Source: an uncultured Clostridia bacterium
Lineage (GTDB): Bacteria > Bacillota > Clostridia > Oscillospirales > Acutalibacteraceae
NCBI GenBank assembly: GCA_944380885.1
Contig: CALWIZ010000018.1
Location: 1-44,956 of the forward strand
Reading direction: 5' to 3'
Length of the DNA stretch: 44,956 bases
Shown piece after piece: positions 28,019-38,000 of this stretch. The position numbers were made by a program, and so were the translations under genes. The notes below the pieces were generated by a model, which had not been told where the DNA came from, made no database searches, and worked only from the letters and a program-made list of their open reading frames with translations. Numbering within the stretch: position 1 is the first letter of the stretch; each line of letters opens with the position of its first letter.

Positions 28019-28028
28019 TTTCTTCTCC

Positions 28029-30917
28029 TCAATCCTCTATACCAAAATCCGCACGTTTGCGCTCAAGCTCAATATTTATCTGCTCATACGCTTCCTCAAG
28101 CGAGCTTCGCGGAGTCTCTCCGCCGGTTATACAGCGGGCTATGGCATTGTTTATATGGCGGTCTGTAAAATATCCGCCGAGAACATACGGATTTTCCTTT
28201 ACCCAGTCCCAGCATGAGCTTATTACCTTGAGATCATCCGTGCTCCAAGGCAGACGTTTAAACGCCTCGGTGTTGGCGGTAGCCCAGCGGGCGGAAATTC
28301 CGAGCAGCGACTCGATTCTCTGTCCGTATTCGACCTGTGTATCGGTGCTCATCCACCATTTGATAAATTCCCACGCAAGCTCGGGTTCTTTAGTATCCTG
28401 TAAAATGATGGAAGCGGTAGTAATAAGTCCGCCGACCGAACGGTTTTCGGTGCCGTCCTCATTGACCTGCGCCGGTATAGGAGCGATTGCCCATTTTCCC
28501 GAAAGCTCCGGTGCAGCATATGAAATTGACATATAATCCGACAGTCCGCCTATTCCGACCGGCAGCTCACCTGTTCTGAAACGGTTGTAAAAGCTGACGT
28601 TGTACGGGAATCCGTAATCGTTATAATTTCCTATAAACTGTTCAAACGCTCTGACAGCTTCCTCGCTGTCAAGCGCCGACTGTTTGCAGTCATCGGTATA
28701 GAACTGCCCTCCGTTCTGCCAGAGGAATATCGAGAAATTGGCGGGGACATACATCTGAAGATTGTACTGGTAGAGCTTCGGAAGCATATCCTCATACACA
28801 TCGTCCCATGTATCAGGCACATCGATATGCAGCTTCTCAAATATATCTGTCCGGTAGAACATTACTCTGAAGTCCATTGTTTCAGGAAATCCGTATACTT
28901 TTCCGTCGTATGTAAGAGGCTTGAACATTTCTTCGAGCGTAATATCCGCCGTTTCCTCAAAATCCGCGAAAGATGATATATCGTACAGCGCTCCGCGAAC
29001 CGCGTATTCCGCCGCCATATTCGGAGTCATATTAAGCACCACGTCAGGCGAGTTTCCGGCGTTTATCGATAGCAGCAGTGTATTCACGACACCGGAAAAA
29101 GCGCCTTCAGGCAGCAGATTTACTTTAAGTCTAACATTGTTTTTCATAGCGAAGCCGCTGTCCGCCAGCTCTTTAAGCGTTTCCGCCCATTCCTTGCTTT
29201 TTGAGATCCATACCTCAAGCTCTTTTCCGCCCTCATTCTCTTCACCGAGAGAGCCTACCGCGTTATAATCCTTTGTATAAGAAATAATAAGGTTCATAAC
29301 GGTATTGACAATACGGTTCCATATTGTCTGCTTAGGATTCGGAAGCTCTGTTTCAGGCGATACAAAAATAATTTTATCAACATATAAAAGCTGGGTCTTC
29401 GCGGTTGTCAGCCAGTCGCCCATGCTTGTAAGCGCGCTTGTAAAATCCGAAAGCCCCGCCGGTATCGAATCCGGATCATCACGGTATTCCTCAAACGTGG
29501 TTTTTACCTGCTTTATACTGTTCTCAAGCGTCGCAGTTTCGTTCGTTATCTCTTTAAGCATTGTTATACAGTCGTCAAGGCAGGAAACCACCCCGTCAAG
29601 ATCGCTGTAAAGCGACGATATTGATTTATCCAGCTCGTAGTCGTAATTAAGGTCGGGAGACTGACCTGTAACCATAACAATATTCTGATAGCAGTTTGAC
29701 AGACGGGAATTAGCTTCAGATATTTTTTCTATTATTTCCGTCATACCGCCGTTCTGGGCGGTCATGGTAAGGGTATGTTTTCCCTCTTCAAGGTAAAAAA
29801 GATAAGGCTCGTCACCGTTCGAAATTTCATCAGTAGACCATGCGGACGAATATTCAAAGCGGTATTCTTTAAGCTCTGCAAAAGGCACCTTTCCGTCTAT
29901 CTCTATTTTCCTGAAAGACGGCATTCCGCTGTTGGCGTTCTGTACCGTTCTTAAAGCCAGCTTGTAAAGTCCCGATTCTTTCACGGTAAAATTCCATGTT
30001 ATGGAATCGCCGCCTGACGCCCACGATGAGCCGCCGATATAATTATAACGCTTTTTAGTTACCGATTTAGGAGTTATGGTCTCGTCGGAATCAGAGCCTA
30101 TCAGAATAGAGGAAGCTGTTTTACTCTCAACGTGATTGAAATCCTCCGCTTCAAACTCCATTTTATCCTCCGCGTTTTTATAACCGTTTTCCTCGTATTC
30201 TTTCAATACTTCAGAGTATTCCGGAATATCTTCGGGAGCCGTAAAATACACAGCGGAAATGAGCACAGGCTGATTTATGTATAGAAATGTAACCGTATGC
30301 TTTCCTTTTTCCAGCGCGAAGCGGAGCGGTTCCGAATAAAGCCCCTGATTATTGTAAACCGCGGTATCGGTCCATTTTTTTATCTCGTTCTGCGACGGCA
30401 TAACCTCATCTCCGAGGCTGTTAGTAAGCGGCTCGCCTGAATCCTTGTAAAACCGGCGCAGAAATATATTCTTTGATTCCTCAAACGGATAATCTCCGTC
30501 AATTTTTATTCCCCTTGAAATATTCTGCAGATTACCGTCAGCCGCGTAATATTCAATATGCATTTCATAAAAGCCTTTTTCCGGGATCTCAACCTCAAAG
30601 CTGAGCGACGAACAGTTTTCTCCCCAGTAAAGACACTTTCCATTTTCAGCGTCCTCCCGAATTTCGGGTTTCTCACCCTCAGAAACAAAAGCGGTTATAT
30701 CTATATCAGCTCTTGCGCCTGAAACACTTCCGTATCCGGAATTATCCTCAAGATAATCACTGTAATAATATGTGTCAAACAGAATATCCGAAACCGAAGC
30801 GTCGTCTTCATATTCTAATTTTTCAGCGAGAGTTTTAGCATATACCCGCGGCAGCGAACTTAAAATCATCGCCGCAGCCGCCGCGCAGGATATAAATTTT
30901 ACAGCAGAATTTTTCAT
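28029..30917 (-). CDS. Family 1 solute-binding protein with two N-terminal beta-sandwich modules
   Basis: 962 residues, more than twice the usual size. Signal peptide about 1-27 (ending PRVYA). Two carbohydrate-binding-like modules follow: one around GFYEMHIEYYAADGN...IKIDGDYPF and a second around GLYKLALRTVQNANS...IEIDGKVPF, each ending in GKHT-V/L-T. A helical segment (SSLYSDLDGVVSC, MLKEITNETATLENSIKQV) acts as spacer. From about residue 560 it is a normal CUT1 binding protein (SPDVVLNM, DGKVYGFPETMDF, DVPDTWDDVYED, LAWEFIKWWM). No lipobox cysteine is seen, so anchoring is unclear. Start 30917 is chosen for AAAGGA and the signal peptide. It probably captures polymer fragments and hands sugar to pair 1. 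Confidence 0.87.
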   Translation of the reverse strand: MKNSAVKFISCAAAAAMILSSLPRVYAKTLAEKLEYEDDASVSDILFDTYYYSDYLEDNSGYGSVSGARADIDITAFVSEGEKPEIREDAENGKCLYWGENCSSLSFEVEIPEKGFYEMHIEYYAADGNLQNISRGIKIDGDYPFEESKNIFLRRFYKDSGEPLTNSLGDEVMPSQNEIKKWTDTAVYNNQGLYSEPLRFALEKGKHTVTFLYINQPVLISAVYFTAPEDIPEYSEVLKEYEENGYKNAEDKMEFEAEDFNHVESKTASSILIGSDSDETITPKSVTKKRYNYIGGSSWASGGDSITWNFTVKESGLYKLALRTVQNANSGMPSFRKIEIDGKVPFAELKEYRFEYSSAWSTDEISNGDEPYLFYLEEGKHTLTMTAQNGGMTEIIEKISEANSRLSNCYQNIVMVTGQSPDLNYDYELDKSISSLYSDLDGVVSCLDDCITMLKEITNETATLENSIKQVKTTFEEYRDDPDSIPAGLSDFTSALTSMGDWLTTAKTQLLYVDKIIFVSPETELPNPKQTIWNRIVNTVMNLIISYTKDYNAVGSLGEENEGGKELEVWISKSKEWAETLKELADSGFAMKNNVRLKVNLLPEGAFSGVVNTLLLSINAGNSPDVVLNMTPNMAAEYAVRGALYDISSFADFEETADITLEEMFKPLTYDGKVYGFPETMDFRVMFYRTDIFEKLHIDVPDTWDDVYEDMLPKLYQYNLQMYVPANFSIFLWQNGGQFYTDDCKQSALDSEEAVRAFEQFIGNYNDYGFPYNVSFYNRFRTGELPVGIGGLSDYMSISYAAPELSGKWAIAPIPAQVNEDGTENRSVGGLITTASIILQDTKEPELAWEFIKWWMSTDTQVEYGQRIESLLGISARWATANTEAFKRLPWSTDDLKVISSCWDWVKENPYVLGGYFTDRHINNAIARCITGGETPRSSLEEAYEQINIELERKRADFGIED

Positions 30918-30961
30918 ATATCCGTTCCTTTCAGAAAAAATAGATCTGCCTAAAACTAACA

Positions 30962-30993
30962 GCGCCGCACATAATTTCAACTATGTGCGGCGC
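30962..30993 (-). promoter_or_regulatory. Strong intergenic hairpin after the 1284-residue gene
   Basis: GCGCCGCACATA and TATGTGCGGCGC form a perfect 12-base stem with an eight-base loop, seven bases beyond the stop codon. The following minus-strand sequence is only partly T-rich (TGTTAGTTTTAG), so this is an attenuator or mRNA-stabilising hairpin more than a full terminator. Confidence 0.7.
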
Positions 30994-30999
30994 AAAGAA

Positions 31000-33900
31000 T
31001 TACAGCTTCCTTTTAAGCCCGTACCCTAACAGTACCAACGCGCAGGCGGAAACAAATACAGCCGCCGCAGTAGCGTAAAGAGGAGCGGTATTTTCACCGG
31101 TAACCGGAACGTTTCCGGTCTCATTGTCCGGAAGCTCCGATATGCTCTGTCCGTCCCAGCGCAGCGCTCTGCTCTTAACAAGTTTATCGAAACTCATATA
31201 GAAGCAAATGTCATCAATGTACATATTCCTGTTTTCCAGTTTGCCGTCGGTATTGTAAACCGTAAGCTCAATGTCGCTGACAGCGTTATAATCAAGAAGA
31301 CCGTTATCAAACACACTGCTTTCACCGTCGAGGAAAAAGCTGCTGCCCGGAAGGATTATCCAGCCGCGGAAGCCCGACGGAACCGTCACAGCCCCCTCTT
31401 TTTTGCTTATCACTCCGTCACGATCTATAAGATAATAATTTGCCGTGTCGGAATAGTAATAATGCTCCGTGCCGTTGTTTGCGGAGTCCACAGCCGCCAA
31501 ATCAAGCGTGACTGCCGGAGTGCTGTCAGGCAGCTCTACCCAGAACGTAAAGCCGTCGCCCGCAAGCGCGTCGTCTGAAGTGCAGTAGTTTATAAAGTTC
31601 AGCACGCCGTCCTGCTTGCCGAAGGTAAGCATTATGCAGCGGTCGTCCGCCGAAACGTCTGATTTATCTACGGTAAGACCCTCACTTATCGCTGAAAAAG
31701 CGCCGTTTGTGGTGTTTCCGCTGCAATCGTTCGCTACTATCATATTAGCGTTCTCGAATGTAGCTACATCATATTTGGCAAGCAAACCTTCTATGTCATA
31801 TTCAGTCATCAGCTTCTGGAGGTCGTAATGTGCTTTAAAGGAATCAAAATACAGACTGCTTCCCTTTACCGCGTCAATTTCAGCGCCGAAAGAGATATAA
31901 AAGCCTATATTATTGAAGGTGTTTTCTCTCATATAATCGTTCCATGACATGGACTTCGCGCCCCAGTCAATTGTAACCGCGTCCTCACCCTCAAGGGTGA
32001 CAATGATAACGCCTTCAAAATTTGAGAGATTGAGGTTCTGTGTCCTTTCAAACACCTGTACCTTGCCTTCGTTGCTCACCGCATAAATTTTTGTTTTTAT
32101 TCCTGTATCCTCGCTGTTGAGATACAGTCCGATCTGAACGCGGTGCGCTTCGCCGTAATCGGGAATCTTGGCGTAAAAGCTGAGCGCCTCGAGCTTATAC
32201 GGCTTCTCTAACTGACTGAAGCTGCCGTTAAAGAAATTTGCCGTCGCTTTTAACTCATCGGCTATATATTCCATCTTAAAGCCCGGAGCGTCGGGAAGAT
32301 TCTCAGTTTCAATGGTTGTATTCCATGTATTGGTGTCAACCCAGTTGAAGGTATTGCTGCCCTCGCCTGAACCGTCGTTCAGAATTACCGTATCAGGACC
32401 GGTATAAGGTATCTCGACCGCGTATGTGTAGGTTATTACGCGGCTTGATACTCCGTCCTTGACCGCTATCGCTTTAAGCGTCATATCCTCGTTGATATTT
32501 ATCGGCGAGGTATCGGCTACATTTCCGCCCATTCCTATCGGTACATATCTGATACTGTCGGTTGTGGGAACTGAGCCGTCAAGAGTATAGTATATTTCTG
32601 TTCCGGTTCCGGCGTAGACAGGGACGTTGGTTCCGGCCACATGTTCGCCGCCAACAATGCCGGCGTACGGCAGTGCCGGACGCAGCTCTGTTTTCTCAAG
32701 CTCGGCGAGATATTCGTCAAGATCGGTCACAAAGGCAAAATCATCAATAACCATCAGCCGGTTATCAGTCTCCGCATTCTGATTGTAAAGGATAAAGGAA
32801 TTGAAACCTACTTCCTTTACAAACTCTTCCCATGTATACTCCATGCTGCTGTTGTTTACCTTGGCGTTTTCATCAAATTTGAGTATTATATATCCCTCGA
32901 AGCCGCTGAGCGTAACTCCGTCGGCCAGATTATACGTTTTAAGCTCGCCCGTCGAGGTGCTGTATGTGAGCACGGTGCCGGTAAACTCATTAGCCTCGGT
33001 CGTAATACGGGGTGAGAAGGTATAATTCAAATTGCCCGGAATTGACGCCCAGAAAGTAAATGCCTCATTGTTGAGCACCAGCGACGAATGATAAACCTTT
33101 GTTTTGAATTCAACATATCCGCTGCCGCTCATTCCGTTACCCATTACGGAGTACGCTTCCCCGTCCGGAGATGCGTCCTTTATAATTTCGATCTTTGCCT
33201 TGGCTGTAGCATCGGTCTGGGAGATATCATTTCCGTCATTAAGCGGGGTCAGATTGGGAGCGTCGGGGTCTATCAGCCAGTAGCTGAAAGAAACAGGAAT
33301 ACTCTTTTTTCCTCCGCTGTACGCAACAGCGCAGATTGTCATATCGCGGTCAATTGTTATAGGCTCTGTATATTTTTCGGAGTCAAGATCCGGATACTCA
33401 GCTTCAACAAACGGCGTGTACCATGAAAAATCAATATCCGGAGCCTTTTCTTCCATCAGCGTCGCGGCATCATAATTAAGGGTAAAGCTGTCAAAAATCA
33501 GTTTTGCGTTTCCGATGTTCTCGCTTTCGGGAATACTCGTAAGGAACTGAATATTCTGGAGTCCTCCGTATTGCTGCATAAACTCGTTCCATTTAAGCTT
33601 TGTCGCGGAATACTGAACAGAAATCTCGGTAGATGCGCCGATCGGGAAAATAAGTATTCCGTCAAAATCATTGAGTTTAAGCGAAGAGTTAAAGGTAGTC
33701 ACCGTCCCGTCGGAATCAACCGCATAAATAGTGCCGTTCCAGTATGATCCCTCATGATTTATACAGGGTGACAGACTGACTCCTTCCCCGCCGAAATCCG
33801 AGACCTTCAGGCGCACGGTAATAGCCTGAACTCTCGATACAGGCTCAGCTGAAGCAGAGGTATTCATAGAGATATTGGAATATGAAGCTTTTTTCGGTGT

Positions 33901-34854
33901 AAATACCGCAGCAGGTCCTTCATCTAAAGCGCCGTCTTCATAGGAAAGATCAAAATTATTACCGTCGTACCACGATACTCCGTTCGAACCGTCAAACACA
34001 ACAGCCGGTTCGCGGTCGGAAGTCTCGGTATTTATAGTATAATAAATATCCGCGCCGTCCTCCGCGGTCAGAGTGACAGTATCACCCTTATTTACATAGC
34101 CGCTGTCAGGGTCGGCGACAGGAGCCGATATGTTTGAGGAATAATACTCGTCCGAAAGCGCATCCTTCGCCTGCTGTGTTCCGCATTCCCAGACGCGTAT
34201 ATCACCGTAGTAATAGGTGATCTCATTTATATATTCCCTGACATCAAGACTTATCATCAAAGGCGAAAGCCCATCGTTCTTTGTCAGCATATCCATTACC
34301 TGATTAGGGTCGCTTCCCTCAAAATCAAATATAATGTATCCGTAAAATCCGGGCGCTATGCTTATGCAGCCGCCGCCGTCCGTGGAAGTTTCAACGACAG
34401 TATTTTTATTTATATCAAAAAGCCATACAGGCGCGTTTGTAACCTTAAATTCCTGATAAGCGTAATCTCCGCCCTCAGAGCGGTTCATCGCACGGAAAAA
34501 TATCGTTGAACTTTCATCTGACTTTACAAAAACAGAAAGTGTCTTGACGCTTTCCGCTGATATCCCGGCGGCTGTAAGACTTTGTGAATTGCTCACATGC
34601 TGTGCCCAGCCGGAGTTTGTAACTGTTACTCTGTTGACCGTCTGTCCGCCGAGAATATTCTCAACACCTGCCACAACGGTCTGTTTGCCGGAATCCCATA
34701 CTTCTCCGACTGTGTTGCCCGAGTGCAGCCGGTGATAGACCGGATCATCAGCAAGTACGCCGAAGCCGACACTTACCGTTGATAAAATGACCGCGAGTGT
34801 AACAGCATACACGGCGATATGCCTTAATTTAAGTTTGAAAAATGATGTTTTCAT
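31000..34854 (-). CDS. Large secreted wall-anchored multi-module protein
   Basis: 1284 residues. Signal peptide 1-35. Module 1 (about 38-235, YHRLHSGNTV...) is homologous to modules of the 1177-residue neighbour. Next is a chitobiase C-terminal-type unit (VTLTAEDGADIYYTIN) that seems split by an inserted beta-sandwich module and resumes at EPITIDRDMTICAVAY. A third module, a second intact chitobiase C-type unit (AGTGTEIYYTLDGS...DMTLKAIAVKDG) and two more beta-sandwich modules follow. The end has NVPVTGEN, a membrane span and KRKL, a sortase-type tail. No catalytic domain is recognised; it probably displays binding modules on the surface. Flanked by hairpin-bearing gaps. Confidence 0.8.
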   Translation of the reverse strand: MKTSFFKLKLRHIAVYAVTLAVILSTVSVGFGVLADDPVYHRLHSGNTVGEVWDSGKQTVVAGVENILGGQTVNRVTVTNSGWAQHVSNSQSLTAAGISAESVKTLSVFVKSDESSTIFFRAMNRSEGGDYAYQEFKVTNAPVWLFDINKNTVVETSTDGGGCISIAPGFYGYIIFDFEGSDPNQVMDMLTKNDGLSPLMISLDVREYINEITYYYGDIRVWECGTQQAKDALSDEYYSSNISAPVADPDSGYVNKGDTVTLTAEDGADIYYTINTETSDREPAVVFDGSNGVSWYDGNNFDLSYEDGALDEGPAAVFTPKKASYSNISMNTSASAEPVSRVQAITVRLKVSDFGGEGVSLSPCINHEGSYWNGTIYAVDSDGTVTTFNSSLKLNDFDGILIFPIGASTEISVQYSATKLKWNEFMQQYGGLQNIQFLTSIPESENIGNAKLIFDSFTLNYDAATLMEEKAPDIDFSWYTPFVEAEYPDLDSEKYTEPITIDRDMTICAVAYSGGKKSIPVSFSYWLIDPDAPNLTPLNDGNDISQTDATAKAKIEIIKDASPDGEAYSVMGNGMSGSGYVEFKTKVYHSSLVLNNEAFTFWASIPGNLNYTFSPRITTEANEFTGTVLTYSTSTGELKTYNLADGVTLSGFEGYIILKFDENAKVNNSSMEYTWEEFVKEVGFNSFILYNQNAETDNRLMVIDDFAFVTDLDEYLAELEKTELRPALPYAGIVGGEHVAGTNVPVYAGTGTEIYYTLDGSVPTTDSIRYVPIGMGGNVADTSPININEDMTLKAIAVKDGVSSRVITYTYAVEIPYTGPDTVILNDGSGEGSNTFNWVDTNTWNTTIETENLPDAPGFKMEYIADELKATANFFNGSFSQLEKPYKLEALSFYAKIPDYGEAHRVQIGLYLNSEDTGIKTKIYAVSNEGKVQVFERTQNLNLSNFEGVIIVTLEGEDAVTIDWGAKSMSWNDYMRENTFNNIGFYISFGAEIDAVKGSSLYFDSFKAHYDLQKLMTEYDIEGLLAKYDVATFENANMIVANDCSGNTTNGAFSAISEGLTVDKSDVSADDRCIMLTFGKQDGVLNFINYCTSDDALAGDGFTFWVELPDSTPAVTLDLAAVDSANNGTEHYYYSDTANYYLIDRDGVISKKEGAVTVPSGFRGWIILPGSSFFLDGESSVFDNGLLDYNAVSDIELTVYNTDGKLENRNMYIDDICFYMSFDKLVKSRALRWDGQSISELPDNETGNVPVTGENTAPLYATAAAVFVSACALVLLGYGLKRKL

Positions 34855-35035
34855 GCCTTACCTCCTGTATTTAAAGCAAAAACATTAAGAACGCGACTGT
34901 CATACAGACCGCTGCCGCCGCCCTTAACGCATTACGAAAAAGCAATGCGCCACGGGCGGATACAGCCGCCGGTTTATCCCGCCGCCCTGCCGGCGTCCAG
35001 TAAATGACGCCGGCAAAAGCGGTATCGGATATTTT
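34855..35035. other. Intergenic region with hairpin
   Basis: 181 bases between the two giant secreted-protein genes. GCCGGCGTC and GACGCCGGC (34989-34997 and 35006-35014) form a perfect nine-base stem with an eight-base loop just after the 1177-residue gene. No T run follows on the minus strand. The GC-rich stretch near 34945-34990 may form more structure. No gene seen. Confidence 0.65.
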
Positions 35036-38000
35036 TTATTTGTTTAATATTTCTTTTGATATTTCAACCATACGATCTATAACGGCGGCATAGGCGGGAT
35101 TTGAAATCAAATCCTCGATTCCGACTGATATCTGCTGCCCGTATTCCTCAAACGAGAGCCAGTTATAGAAGACCAGTCCGCCCTGCTGTTCCTCAGGCAG
35201 TGATTTAAGCATTTCATAGCACATGTTTATATGTGTCAAATCATATTCCGCTCCGTAAGGTTCTGAAGGTCTGAGTTCACATGCCAGCGGGAAGAACCAC
35301 ACGCGTAAGTCAGAACGGCTGCCCGCTTTTTCAAGCATTGTATTAAGCAAAGCGGTTTGAGCCTCGGCATCGGTTGAATGATACCAGTCATAGGCTATGT
35401 CGGTAACGTACTGGAATGATTCCGGAGTAATTTTTCCTGATTCAATATCCGAATACTGCAGGACGTCAAATACGCGCTTGTCAGGATATGTCTCACGCAG
35501 ATATTTTGTAACCGCAATATGCTGTTCGACGGTCATCAAAGAAATGCATTCCTCAAAAATGAATCCCGCCATGGTATTGTAAACGCCCTGACGCTTATAC
35601 GTTCCAATGATGGTTTCAATCCAGGTCTTCCATGATTCTGGAATTTCCGCACTGCCGTCCGCAAAAGCAGGGGCTGAAAGCTGAAGCCACGAAACTCCGC
35701 CCTTTGCCTTTATTGCTTTTAAATCAACGCTGTCATATGTGCCATAGTTGTTTACAAAAAGCTCTTCGCCGATGTCGGATCCGGAATAGTTCCATTCGTC
35801 AACCGTCATATGGAAAATCGCGGCTCCTGTTTTATTAAGCGCCGCCGGTACATAAACCCCCACCGGCTGCGCGGTCTCCTGACCCAAAAGCAGCTTTCTT
35901 AAAGCCGCAAGATCAGCTGTAGAATATCCTATTTCATATGTGAACTTAGCGTTAAAGTAATTTATTGTTTCTTCGGTGCCGGCAAGATATTTCTTAGCCC
36001 TTATAAGGTCAAGAATATCGGTTGCGCCGTCATTGTTCACATCACCGGCAAGCGTTGCAGACGAAAGCGTTTCTGCCGCCGCATCTGCATCGGTATGATA
36101 TGTAAATGAGTCAAGATAGAGCACTCCTCCGCGGAAGTTTTCGGGATGATAGTAGAAGCCTAAAGCTGAATTTTTTCTATCCCCTACAAGCGTTTGCCAT
36201 GTATAAGTACCGGCGTCGTCTCCATAGGTTTTATTGAAAACCGCGGTTTCCAAATCAAAAATAACATAACCCTCAAATCCGGCAGGCAGAGACAGCTTAG
36301 TCTGCTCATATTTTACGCCTATCTCGCCGGTCGCAGTATTTACAGTAGTAACAGTGCCGGTGAAACCGTAGCCTTCGCCGCAGAAATGGAAATTGGTATC
36401 AGGCAGCCCGCCGGGCGCCTTTACCCAGAAGGAAAGCGCCTTCATTTCTGAAAGGTTATCTACTTCCGGGAAATCGTGCCATGCTATCGGATAAGGACTC
36501 TCACTTCCCGCTTCTGTCAGCTTGAGCGCCGTACCGTCCGGAGAAACTCCGTCTACCGTTTCGGTATTGAAAGCGATAGGTTCTATCGCGTAATTGTATG
36601 TACCGATTCCTTCCATATCAAGCACCGTTATGCTGTCTGACTTATCAGGTGCAAGGTCAGCGCTGAGCGCGGCTGCCGCCGACATACCGTCGCCCACGGT
36701 CCATACTCTCATATCGCCGTAATAAAAGGTCTGTTCCTCTGTCAGGTTCGATATATCCGCGCCGAATCTTACAGGTGAAAAACCGTCATTCTTGGTAAGC
36801 AGATTTTCCACCGCCGCCGCATCGGCTTTCTCGTTCCTTAAATCATAAATCATATAACCGGTAAATCCGGCGGGAACCGTCACGCAGCCGGAGCCGTTTG
36901 ATGTAAGATTTAAAACCGCTCCGCTGTTTATATCATAAAGAATAACAGGTGAATTTTTATAATTGAATTCTGTCCAAGGGTTTTCTCCGGTTTCGTTGTA
37001 TCCGCCGAAACGGATATTTTGGTCATATTTTTCGTCCGCCTTAATAAACACGGATATCGCCTTTACATCGTCAGCCACTATTCCGGCGTCGGTAAGGCTT
37101 AAGCCGTCGGTAAAATGCTGCTGCCAGCCTGAAGTCTTAAAGGTCATTTTTACTACCTTCTGACCGTTCAAAACACCTTCAACGCCGATTTCAGCTGTCT
37201 GATTGGTAGGACTTTCGTATACCCAGCCGACTTTATCGCCCGAGTGAATCCTGTATGAAACCGCGCCGGTGCCGGATTCCGCGGCAAAAATACCAAGCAT
37301 CTGAGAAGTATCCCCGGCAGTCCACAGCCTCATATCGCCGTAGTAGAGAGTCTGTGCTTCGCTTATATTTCCTAAATCAGCGCTGAATCTGAGCGGTGAA
37401 AAGCCGTTATTACCGGTAAGCATATTATTTACGACTGTAGAATCAGCGTTTACAAAATCATATATCATATAGCCGGTAAACCCTGCCGGAACCGTTACGC
37501 AGCCTGAACCGTTTGAAGTGAGATTTGAAACCACTCCGCTGTTTATATCATAAAGAATAACCGGCGAATTTATATAATCGTATTGAGCGACTGACTCGTC
37601 ACAATTGCTGAAACGAATACTCTGGCTATATTTTTCGTCCGCCTTTATAAATACGGACATTCCCTTTACATCGCCGGCATTTACCCCCGCTTGACTGAGT
37701 GATAATCCTCCGGTATAGACATGCTTCCAGCCGCCTTGCGTGAAGGTAAGGCTTACTACCTTCTGACCGTCCAAAATACCATCCACGCCTGTGGCGCTCT
37801 GCACTGAACCGTCCCAATTTTCAACCTTATCGCCCGAGTGAATCCTGTATGAAACCGCGGATACGGACGTATAGTCTGCCATAAATGTCCCGGCGTCTTT
37901 TTCGCTTACCGCAAGCTCTCCGAAATACCACGAGGTATCAAGCTCACTTTCAGACGCCGACGGGAACCAAAGACGCATACTCTCAAAGCCGAGGCTCATC

